Positions 1 through 5,606 of a stretch of 8,954 nucleotides of DNA are shown in pieces. The notes beneath the pieces were generated by a model. That model worked only from the letters and a program-made list of their open reading frames with translations, was not told the DNA's origin and searched no databases. Every line of letters begins with the position of its first letter. The first letter of the stretch is position 1. The translations under genes and the position numbers were made by a program. Source of the stretch: Gammaproteobacteria bacterium (GTDB taxonomy: Bacteria; Pseudomonadota; Gammaproteobacteria; GCA-001735895); NCBI GenBank assembly GCA_029882955.1, contig JAOUJX010000154.1, forward strand, positions 1 through 8,954, in the 5' to 3' direction.

Positions 1-1
1 C

Positions 2-388
2 AGAGTTTTATTTGGTCAGCGCAAGCTAGAGAAGTCACAATTCGAATGGCAGTTACCGGGGGGATGGATCAGGAATGGCGAGTCGCCGGATGAGGCTGCG
101 CGACGCGAAGTCGAAGAAGAAACCGGCCTGCAACTCGATAAGCTATATCTGGTCGCCGTGACTAATAATGTATTTTCTGTGCAAAACCATTCTATATCGC
201 TGTGTTTTGAGGCAAAATGCCTCGATCCGAACCAGCTATCAACAAGAGAGCCGAATAAATGCCAGGGCTGGTTCTGGAAATACTGGAGAGAAATGGACCG
301 AAATATGTTTTTACCGTTGGAAAAACTAAAAAAATCTGATTACCTGCCATTTTTCGAGAATAAATACGAGAAGAAACTCTCATTTTGA
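2..388 (+). CDS. Nudix hydrolase, MutT/NUDT15-like (5' end missing)
   Basis: This is the C-terminal 128 residues of a Nudix hydrolase; the reading frame is open to the left edge, so the start lies outside the window. A GTG at 158 lies after the catalytic motif and is not the true start. The complete Nudix box GX5EX7REUXEEXGU is visible at about 62-130, with G-G-W at the front, the REVEEETGL core, and the preceding FEWQLPGG strand. These glutamates bind the metal ions that hydrolyse nucleoside diphosphate-linked substrates. The C-terminal EPNKCQGWFW stretch resembles the EPxKCxxWxW element of NUDT15/MutT-type nucleotide triphosphate diphosphatases. A role in cleaning the nucleotide pool is therefore likely, but the substrate cannot be read from the sequence. 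It is followed by a 100-base gap and is probably not in an operon with the next gene. Confidence 0.88.
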   Translation, partial: RVLFGQRKLEKSQFEWQLPGGWIRNGESPDEAARREVEEETGLQLDKLYLVAVTNNVFSVQNHSISLCFEAKCLDPNQLSTREPNKCQGWFWKYWREMDRNMFLPLEKLKKSDYLPFFENKYEKKLSF

Positions 389-424
389 AAAAAAGCCGCT
401 TTTTAAAAAGTTGGAATCGCTAAA

Positions 425-454
425 CTGAAAATACTTTAACTATACTGCTATAGT
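425..454 (+). promoter_or_regulatory. Possible promoter with inverted repeat over the -10 box
   Basis: CTGAAA at 425-430 and TATAGT at 449-454 are separated by 18 bases, giving four and five of six matches to the sigma-70 boxes. A perfect inverted repeat, ACTATA-CTGC-TATAGT (439-454), covers the -10 box and could be an operator. This is the only promoter-like sequence I see in the 100 bases before the phosphatase gene. It is AT-rich, so chance matches are easy. Both the promoter and the operator are inferences. Confidence 0.33.
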
Positions 455-488
455 CATAACAGTAGTACTCGAGAACCTATACTAGAAA

Positions 489-2354
489 ATGAGTGTTGAA
501 TTCGAAATAGCAAGTGAGCAGATAGATGGGGCCAGAGATTACCAGGAAGATGCCTACATGGTTAATCAACTTGGTGTGGCTGAAAATGGCAATCTCTGCT
601 CGCTGGTAATTATGGCGGATGGCATGGGCGGTCATGCTGCGGGTAATGTTGCCAGTAATATGGTGGTTGCTACTTTTAACAAAACCTTCCAGTCCCGCTT
701 TCCGACCAAAGATGTTGCCGATGCGCTAACGGATAGTTTGAATCGATCAAACGAACAAATTCGGGCCTCGGTAAAAGAAACGCCGGCTCTACGCGGTATG
801 GGCTGCACCATGGTCAGTGCCTATCTCGAAGACGATAATTTATTCTGGGTTAGCGTCGGCGACAGTCATCTCTATCTATTGCGTGACCGCGAACTCATCA
901 AGCAAAATGCCGATCATAGCTATGGTGCCTATCTTGACATGATGAAAGAGCAGGGCATGGAAATGGAAGCGCAGGAAGGCATGTCCAGAAATATGCTCAT
1001 GAGTGCCATGACGGGTGAAGAAATTAGCAGCATCGACGTTTCCGAAACACCCGTTAAAGTGCGCCCTGGAGATCGAGTTATTGTTGCTAGTGACGGCCTT
1101 GATACGCTGGGCGCGGGTGCCATCATTCAGTACTCATCCTGGTCGGCAACGGCCAAGGAATGCGTCTATGCTTTACTGAAGGCGGTGGAAGACGCCAATA
1201 AAATTAATCAGGATAATACCACACTGATTGTTATCGATATAAAGGAACGTAGCGTTCAGCCATCAGCTGAAGCGACTCCAGAGGCGTCAGCGCCCGCCGC
1301 TCCGGCACAGCGAGTCGCGGATATTGAAACTCCTGAGTTGCCTAAAGAACCGAGATCTCTCAAGGGATTAATCTGGCTTGTTATTATCGGGCTACTGGCT
1401 GCTGTTGGATATTTTGTGTGGCAACAGGGCCTTGTGCAAAAGGCGACTGATGCGGTCGTAAATGTAGTGGAGGAGCAGGTCTCTGAGATGACCAAAGCCA
1501 ATCCAGAGCCAGAGCCAGAGCCAGAGCCGGTAGCAGAACCCTCGACCGAGTCAGAGATGGGTTCCGAGCCAGAAGTTGTTAAGACAGAACCCGAGCCGGT
1601 AGTAGAACCTGTGTTTACCGATAAACCCGACCCGTTTCGTGACAGACTTAAATCGGGTGGAAATGGTCCTACCATGATTCGAGTACCCGCAGGTAGTTTC
1701 CGCATGGGTGCAGCTTCTGGTGTCCTCGCAGCCGATGAAGTTCCGCGCCACGGCGTGACTATTAAATCGTTTATGGTGTCGGTTTACGAGATTACCTACG
1801 CCGACTACGACAAATTTGCTCGGGCGAATAATCGCAAATTACCCGATAGTACGGGGCTGGATCGCAAGATGCATCCGGTAGCCGATGTGTCGTGGGATGA
1901 TGCGCTTGCATATACCAAATGGCTGAGTAAAGAAACCGGAAAAAACTATCGTCTGTTATCCGAAGCTGAATGGGAATACGTTGCTCGTGCCGGATCGAGA
2001 ACATCTTTTTGGTGGGGTGCTACTGCCGGTTCGAGTAATGCGCATTGCTTTGATTGTAAGAGCGATTTTAATACCAGCAAACCGGCTAAGGTGGGTACTT
2101 ATAAACCGAATGCTTTTGGTCTTTATGATACTGCAGGTAATTTGTACGAATGGGTACACGATTGTTATCACCGCAATTATGATGGGGCTCCCGATGATGG
2201 CTCGGTCTGGGAAGGCGGTGATTGTGAAAATCGTATTGTACGTGGTGGTGCTTTCCGCAGTCCGGCCAGCTCGATGCGTGCCGAGAATCGTGAAAAGTTC
2301 AAGAGTGGACGGGGTCAGTATAATGTTGGTATTCGAGTCGCTCGTGACCTGTAA
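489..2354 (+). CDS. Membrane PP2C-type protein phosphatase fused to an FGE/SUMF1-like domain
   Basis: This 621-residue protein has three parts. Residues 1-250 form a PP2C (PPM) serine/threonine phosphatase with all metal-site motifs: RDYQED (16-21), ADGMGGH (43-49, Asp44), GDSHLYLLRD (124-133), ASDGL (Asp202) and QDNTT (Asp242). A Pro/Ala-rich stretch leads to one membrane helix (about 294-311). After a Glu-Pro linker (338-376), residues 395-619 form an FGE-sulfatase/SUMF1-like domain, with VPAGSFRMG, RLLSEAEWEYVARAG, GLYDTAGNLYEW and RIVRGGAF. Lys and Arg just before the helix suggest a cytoplasmic phosphatase and a periplasmic C-terminus. The two catalytic cysteines of true FGE appear as Ser591 and Met596, so formylglycine formation is unlikely. 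Cys520, Cys523, Cys559 and Cys579 may form structural disulfides. I infer a transmembrane sensor phosphatase; its protein substrate and partner kinase are not in the window. No clear ribosome site precedes the ATG, but the PP2C homology begins right after it. Confidence 0.92.
   Translation: MSVEFEIASEQIDGARDYQEDAYMVNQLGVAENGNLCSLVIMADGMGGHAAGNVASNMVVATFNKTFQSRFPTKDVADALTDSLNRSNEQIRASVKETPALRGMGCTMVSAYLEDDNLFWVSVGDSHLYLLRDRELIKQNADHSYGAYLDMMKEQGMEMEAQEGMSRNMLMSAMTGEEISSIDVSETPVKVRPGDRVIVASDGLDTLGAGAIIQYSSWSATAKECVYALLKAVEDANKINQDNTTLIVIDIKERSVQPSAEATPEASAPAAPAQRVADIETPELPKEPRSLKGLIWLVIIGLLAAVGYFVWQQGLVQKATDAVVNVVEEQVSEMTKANPEPEPEPEPVAEPSTESEMGSEPEVVKTEPEPVVEPVFTDKPDPFRDRLKSGGNGPTMIRVPAGSFRMGAASGVLAADEVPRHGVTIKSFMVSVYEITYADYDKFARANNRKLPDSTGLDRKMHPVADVSWDDALAYTKWLSKETGKNYRLLSEAEWEYVARAGSRTSFWWGATAGSSNAHCFDCKSDFNTSKPAKVGTYKPNAFGLYDTAGNLYEWVHDCYHRNYDGAPDDGSVWEGGDCENRIVRGGAFRSPASSMRAENREKFKSGRGQYNVGIRVARDL
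1503..1526 (+). repeat. Hexanucleotide tandem repeat (CCAGAG)x4 in the linker
   Basis: Four exact copies of CCAGAG lie back to back and encode alternating Pro-Glu in the linker between the membrane helix and the FGE-like domain. A fifth, imperfect unit follows. Because the unit is six bases long, gain or loss of copies would change linker length without shifting the frame. Confidence 0.9.
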
Positions 2355-2400
2355 TTGATGGGTTGTTCACTCAATCTTCAACACGGCGATTAAGAGACGT

Positions 2401-3063
2401 ATGATCGACTGGATACAGATCGATACTGTCCTGCTCGATATGGATGGTACTTTGCTCGATCTCCATTTTGATAATTACTTCTGGCAGGAATATCTGCCTA
2501 TGCGCTACGCTGAGATCAAATCACTGGATCCGGCTCAGGCCCGGCAAAGTATTCATCAACAAACTCAATCGATGAAAGGTACTCTGGAATGGTATTCGAC
2601 AGACTACTGGAGTGAGACTCTGGGGATTGATGTGGTGGAATTAAAACATGAAGTTAGCCACAAGGTTGCGATACGCCCCTACTGCGTCGATTTCCTCGAT
2701 GCGTTACGGGATGCTGGTAAAGATATCGTAATGGTCACCAATGCACACCACGACAGTTTGAGTTTAAAAATGGCGAAAACAGGAATTGAGCATAAATTTG
2801 ATCGCCTGATCACTGTACATGAATTCTCTCTGCCCAAAGAAAATCCGGATTGCTGGCTAGAAGTTAATAACCGTCATGCATTTGATCGGCGAAAGACTCT
2901 GTTGATCGATGATAATTTACAGGCTTTACAATCTGCTTATGATTATGGAATCGCCCAGCTACTGGCGATATTTAAGCCGGACTCACAGGCACCGGTTCAG
3001 AATGTCGAGCATTTTTCTGCGATACATTCTTTTGATGAAATCATGCCGATAGAGTCGGCCTGA
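2401..3063 (+). CDS. yrfG: GMP/IMP nucleotidase, HAD superfamily (YrfG)
   Basis: This 220-residue HAD-superfamily phosphatase is recognisably the YrfG protein of Gammaproteobacteria, which in E. coli removes the 5'-phosphate from GMP and IMP. The N-terminal pattern DTVLLDMDGTLLDL, then FDNYFWQ, matches the E. coli protein almost residue for residue. The four HAD motifs are intact: Asp13 and Asp15 in DMDGT (nucleophile and acid/base), Thr113-Asn114 in VTNAH, Lys146 in LPKENP, and Asp170-Asp171 in LLIDDN. The cap region holds TDYWSETLGID, also typical of the family. Length is normal and the protein should be cytoplasmic. An AAGAG sequence (2392-2396) sits just before the ATG. The gene follows the phosphatase fusion by 46 bases and precedes the GFA gene by 15, so co-transcription is likely. 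The Nudix gene upstream also suggests nucleotide turnover, but the fusion gene separates them. Confidence 0.9.
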   Translation: MIDWIQIDTVLLDMDGTLLDLHFDNYFWQEYLPMRYAEIKSLDPAQARQSIHQQTQSMKGTLEWYSTDYWSETLGIDVVELKHEVSHKVAIRPYCVDFLDALRDAGKDIVMVTNAHHDSLSLKMAKTGIEHKFDRLITVHEFSLPKENPDCWLEVNNRHAFDRRKTLLIDDNLQALQSAYDYGIAQLLAIFKPDSQAPVQNVEHFSAIHSFDEIMPIESA

Positions 3064-3066
3064 TTC

Positions 3067-3071
3067 GGGAG
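3067..3071 (+). promoter_or_regulatory. Ribosome binding site that fixes a TTG start
   Basis: GGGAG ends seven bases before the TTG at 3079. An in-frame TGA at 3073-3075 excludes any earlier start, and no in-frame ATG, GTG or TTG lies between 3079 and the first zinc-binding motif. TTG is therefore the best-supported start of the GFA gene. Confidence 0.7.
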
Positions 3072-3078
3072 ATGAAAA

Positions 3079-3522
3079 TTGGCTGATGGCAATGAGTCTG
3101 AAAGCGAGTTAAGCGGTGGCTGCCTTTGCGGAGGTGTTCGGTATCGGATAAACGGGCCTCGCCGTGACATAGTTAATTGTCACTGCGAAAACTGTCGTAA
3201 AACTCATGGCCATGTTGCCGCCTACACTTCGGTATTGAGTAGTGATCTTAGTTTGCTCAAACAGAAAAGCCTTAACTGGTTTCACGATACGTCACCAGAT
3301 ACTTATCGTGGCTTTTGTAATGTCTGTGGATCCAGTCTGTTCTGGGATGCTCGTAGCGGAAATAATAAAATTTCAGTGGCGGCAGGTACCCTCGATGCCA
3401 GTCACGGGTTGAAAACGATTGGTCATGTCTACGTCAGTGAGGCGGGCGATTACTACGAAATAACGGATGGTCTGCGAGAGTTCGATTATTCTGGTCAGGA
3501 TGAGTTGGAAAAAAACGAGTAG
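3079..3522 (+). CDS. GFA-family (CENP-V/GFA domain) zinc protein
   Basis: This 147-residue protein has the full cysteine signature of the GFA family, named for glutathione-dependent formaldehyde-activating enzyme. Cys15-x-Cys17 lies in GGCLCGGVRY, Cys34-x-Cys36-x2-Cys39 in NCHCENCRKTHG, and Cys80-x2-Cys83 in FCNVCGSSLFW. These bind a structural and a catalytic zinc in characterised members. Many bacterial GFA proteins have unknown substrates, and the formaldehyde-glutathione role should not be assumed here. Translation starts at TTG, supported by GGGAG at 3067-3071 and by an in-frame stop at 3073-3075. The gene begins 15 bases after yrfG and is very probably co-transcribed with it. An HxlR-type regulator follows 59 bases later on the same strand. 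Confidence 0.9.
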   Translation: MADGNESESELSGGCLCGGVRYRINGPRRDIVNCHCENCRKTHGHVAAYTSVLSSDLSLLKQKSLNWFHDTSPDTYRGFCNVCGSSLFWDARSGNNKISVAAGTLDASHGLKTIGHVYVSEAGDYYEITDGLREFDYSGQDELEKNE

Positions 3523-3566
3523 TTGACCACCGGGCAGGAATGAGCTAAAAGTTTTATTATAAAACT
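3523..3566 (+). promoter_or_regulatory. Possible hxlR promoter with palindromic operator
   Basis: TTGACC (3523-3528) and TAAAAG (3546-3551) lie 17 bases apart and resemble sigma-70 boxes. They are followed at once by a perfect palindrome, AGTTTTA-TTA-TAAAACT (3550-3566), 15 bases before the ATG of the HxlR-type gene. HxlR-family dimers bind AT-rich inverted repeats and often control their own genes, so this is a plausible autoregulatory operator. The palindrome is seen directly; its function is inferred. It has no run of T after it, which argues against a terminator. Confidence 0.4.
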
Positions 3567-3581
3567 AAGTGGATCTGTCGT

Positions 3582-4097
3582 ATGCCAATCTCTGAAAAAC
3601 AGGACCCGTTTAAGCGTTCGATATCCCATGTTCTGGAAATCATCGGTGAAGGCTGGTCTCTATTAATTATCAGAGAAGCGTTTTTTGGCGTACATCGCTT
3701 TGAAGAGTTTCAGTCTCAACTAGGTATTGCCCGAAATATTTTAACCGCACGATTGAAAAAGCTTTGCGAAAATCAGATTCTTGAAAGAGTTCCTATAAAA
3801 GAAGGTGCTAAGCGTCACGAGTATATGCTGACAACCAAGGGTAAGGAGTTAATGCCGGTTCTTATCGCCTTGACTCAATGGGGCGACAGATGGATATTTG
3901 GTGAAAATTCCGAACCGGTCATTTTTATGGACAAAGAGCATAATGAACCCATTGAAAAAATAAAAGTGCTGTCTGCGCGTGGAATCGATTTGCGCCCGCG
4001 GGAAATTATGGTTGTACCGGGCCCGGGCTCTACACCAGAGTCAAAGAAGCGCATTGAAGAGATGCATCGACGATTGAGTAGCAATGGTGGCGCCTGA
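3582..4097 (+). CDS. HxlR-family winged-helix transcriptional regulator
   Basis: This 171-residue regulator has an HxlR/DUF24 winged helix at about residues 8-108. The typical elements are present: DPFKRSISHVLEIIGEGWSLLIIREA, then FEEFQSQLGIARNILTARLKKLCENQILERV, then RHEYMLTTKGKELMPVLIALTQWGDRW. The recognition helix lies in the LGIARNILTARLKKL part. Several HxlR proteins sense electrophiles through a cysteine at the start of the first helix (the C in CPVARA-type sequences). Here that position is Asp8, so such sensing is unlikely. The C-terminal tail ending in PREIMVVPGPG is the extension often seen in longer family members, without zinc-ribbon cysteines. The target genes are unknown; a palindrome just upstream suggests autoregulation, and the GFA gene before it is a candidate target. 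Confidence 0.92.
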   Translation: MPISEKQDPFKRSISHVLEIIGEGWSLLIIREAFFGVHRFEEFQSQLGIARNILTARLKKLCENQILERVPIKEGAKRHEYMLTTKGKELMPVLIALTQWGDRWIFGENSEPVIFMDKEHNEPIEKIKVLSARGIDLRPREIMVVPGPGSTPESKKRIEEMHRRLSSNGGA

Positions 4098-4235
4098 TAC
4101 TTTTGAATTTGGGAATTAATCGAAAAAGCGTTATTTTTACTTGTCTGAGAATTAGATTATCGTAGAGTTCCCGGACCTGGAATTTAACTGCCCCATAATA
4201 ATGAATTAATAATTGGTAAAGATTTATCCGTATAT
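4098..4235 (+). other. Intergenic gap without clear signals
   Basis: This 138-base AT-rich gap separates the HxlR-type gene from the diguanylate cyclase gene. I see no GC stem followed by a T-run and no convincing promoter. TTTAAC (4183-4188) and TAATAA (4207-4212), 18 bases apart, are the nearest to one. No good Shine-Dalgarno sequence precedes the ATG at 4236. Confidence 0.45.
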
Positions 4236-4916
4236 ATGTCCGATTCGAATAAACCGCTAGAATGCCCGGTCTCAGAAGCCAGTTGTCCATGGCTTGATGA
4301 GGTTGAAAATCTTCGTCAACAAATCGTTGGGCTTGCTGATCTGGTTTTAACCGATGCGCTGACCGGGTTATATAATTACCGTCATTTTGAAAATATCCTT
4401 CAGGCGGAAATGGATCGCTCCAAGCGTAGCGGGATTCCTACCAGCCTGGTGATGATAGACCTGGATCATTTTAAGCAGATAAATGATACCCATGGGCACG
4501 AAGTTGGAAATGCTGTACTTAAGGTTGTCGCTGATACATTAATTTCTGAGGTTAGAACTACCGATGTGGTCTGTCGGTATGGCGGTGAAGAATTTGCCAT
4601 TATCTTTCCAGAAACCCATCTGAATCTGGCAGTCAAAGTAGCAGATCGTATTCGTGAATCGATTGCAATGACACCGATCATAAACGGCTCTGATGAGCTT
4701 AATGTTACCGCGAGCATGGGCGCTAGCGTTTACATTAAGTCCAGCACCTTAACGCTTGAGGAGTTTGTCGACTCGGTGGATAAATATTTATACGAAGCCA
4801 AACAATCCGGACGAAACTGTATTTGCCATATCGACTATAACGATCTGCGCTCAGCGACTGAAGTCGGTGTCGACGAACGCGCCATGCTAATGGAGTTGAA
4901 CAGGACGGAGAACTAG
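4236..4916 (+). CDS. Diguanylate cyclase (GGDEF domain) with short cysteine-bearing N-terminus
   Basis: This 226-residue soluble protein is almost entirely a GGDEF domain, which makes cyclic di-GMP from two GTP. Visible elements are DALTGLYNYRHF (40-51), MIDLDHFKQINDTHGHEVGN (73-92, with Asp75 a metal ligand), and the active-site loop GGEEF (116-120), a functional variant of GGDEF. RTTD (107-110) lies five residues before the loop and is an intact inhibitory I-site for product feedback. No EAL domain, membrane segment or recognisable sensor domain is present. The 39-residue N-terminus has two Cys-Pro pairs, Cys10 and Cys17, then a short helix that may form a dimerising coiled coil. A metal or redox signal at these cysteines is possible but not shown. 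The gene faces ppa across a 44-base gap. Confidence 0.93.
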   Translation: MSDSNKPLECPVSEASCPWLDEVENLRQQIVGLADLVLTDALTGLYNYRHFENILQAEMDRSKRSGIPTSLVMIDLDHFKQINDTHGHEVGNAVLKVVADTLISEVRTTDVVCRYGGEEFAIIFPETHLNLAVKVADRIRESIAMTPIINGSDELNVTASMGASVYIKSSTLTLEEFVDSVDKYLYEAKQSGRNCICHIDYNDLRSATEVGVDERAMLMELNRTEN

Positions 4917-4937
4917 GGAAGTTTTAAACTAATTCAT

Positions 4938-4954
4938 CGGCAAGGTCTCTGCCG
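4938..4954. terminator. Small hairpin between converging genes
   Basis: CGGCA (4938-4942) and TGCCG (4950-4954) form a five-base-pair stem with a seven-base loop in the 44 bases between the ends of the diguanylate cyclase and ppa genes. The position fits a bidirectional terminator, but the stem is short and neither side has a real T-run. Confidence 0.27.
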
Positions 4955-4960
4955 GGAGTG

Positions 4961-5497
4961 TTATTTGCTCTCAGCTAGATAGCGCTCAATACTCGAAGTA
5001 ATCTCACGTTTGGCTTCTTCCGCATCGACCCAACCGTCTATCTTTACCCATTTTCCCGGTTCCAGGTCTTTGTAGTGCTCAAAAAAGTGCGAAATAGAAT
5101 CGAGCAAGGATTTTGGTAAATCGCGTACCGTGTTGATAGACGAATACATGCTGGATAGATTGTCTGTTGGGACTGCCAGAATTTTCCCGTCTTTTCCCGC
5201 TTCGTCGGTCATTTGCAACATGCCCAGGGGTCTGACCTGAACCACCGAGCCACTGATTACCGGGACCGGGGTAACAACCAGTACATCGACCGGATCACCA
5301 TCTTCGGACAGGGTTTGCGGTACATAACCATAGTTGCAGGGGTAGTGCATTGCGGTGCCCATGAAGCGATCCACAAACATCGCCCCGGTCTCTTTATCGA
5401 CTTCGTATTTTACCGGGTCACTATGCGATGGGATTTCGATAATGACGTTAATTTCGTTGGGTACTTTCTTGCCGTAGCTGACTCGATCCAGGATCAT
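4961..5497 (-). CDS. ppa: Soluble inorganic pyrophosphatase, family I
   Basis: This 178-residue enzyme hydrolyses cytoplasmic pyrophosphate to two phosphates and is close in length to the 176-residue E. coli Ppa. The family signature DGDPVDVLV is present at 66-74. Active-site residues align with E. coli shifted by one: Glu21, Lys30, Arg44, Tyr56, Asp66, Asp68, Asp71, Asp98 and Asp103 (in GKDGKILAVP). All are intact, so it should be active and Mg2+-dependent. The ATG is supported by the match of the N-terminus to the family. It lies 109 bases downstream of pfp and has a good candidate promoter of its own. Its presence beside a PPi-using kinase and a PPi-driven pump is notable, because it would waste the PPi those enzymes use. 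Confidence 0.97.
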   Translation of the reverse strand: MILDRVSYGKKVPNEINVIIEIPSHSDPVKYEVDKETGAMFVDRFMGTAMHYPCNYGYVPQTLSEDGDPVDVLVVTPVPVISGSVVQVRPLGMLQMTDEAGKDGKILAVPTDNLSSMYSSINTVRDLPKSLLDSISHFFEHYKDLEPGKWVKIDGWVDAEEAKREITSSIERYLAESK

Positions 5498-5528
5498 GAT
5501 TTTCTAAAATATGCATAAAAGGAGGCGG

Positions 5529-5556
5529 ATTATAGCGGATAAGTACACTATATCTA
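5529..5556 (-). promoter_or_regulatory. Candidate promoter for ppa
   Basis: On the - strand a perfect TATAAT -10 box (plus-strand positions 5529-5534) is preceded 16 bases upstream by TAGATA (5551-5556), four of six matches to TTGACA. It lies about 30 bases before the ppa ATG, leaving a short leader. No terminator is evident between pfp and this point, so ppa may also receive readthrough from pfp. Confidence 0.5.
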
Positions 5557-5606
5557 CCCACACTTTAATCTGCCTGCAGGATTTTCAGTTTATGTATTGA
5601 GAATTC

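Noticed and set aside
158..388. A separate 76-residue gene starting at GTG 158
   Set aside because: The frame continues upstream with a perfect Nudix box, so this is the tail of a longer protein.
389..410. A-rich/T-rich stretch after the Nudix gene as a terminator
   Set aside because: The pairing part is only five A-T pairs around GCCGC, with no GC stem, so it is too weak to call.
1256..1705. 149-codon open frame on the - strand inside the phosphatase gene
   Set aside because: It is antisense to the linker, low in complexity (Gly-Ser repeats mirroring the Glu-Pro codons) and resembles no family. It is a shadow of the real gene.
1671..2351. Active formylglycine-generating enzyme or sulfatase-maturation function
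   Set aside because: Both catalytic cysteines are replaced, and no sulfatase gene is in the window.
1981..2358. 125-codon + strand frame overlapping the end of the phosphatase fusion
   Set aside because: It overlaps the well-supported FGE-like domain in another frame and has no recognisable motif.
4125..4140. AAAAA/TTTTT hairpin after the HxlR-type gene as a terminator
   Set aside because: The stem has only A-T pairs and no stable core.
5573..5580. CCTGCAGG palindrome downstream of pfp as a regulatory site or terminator
   Set aside because: It is an isolated eight-base palindrome without loop, T-run or second copy, and could occur by chance.
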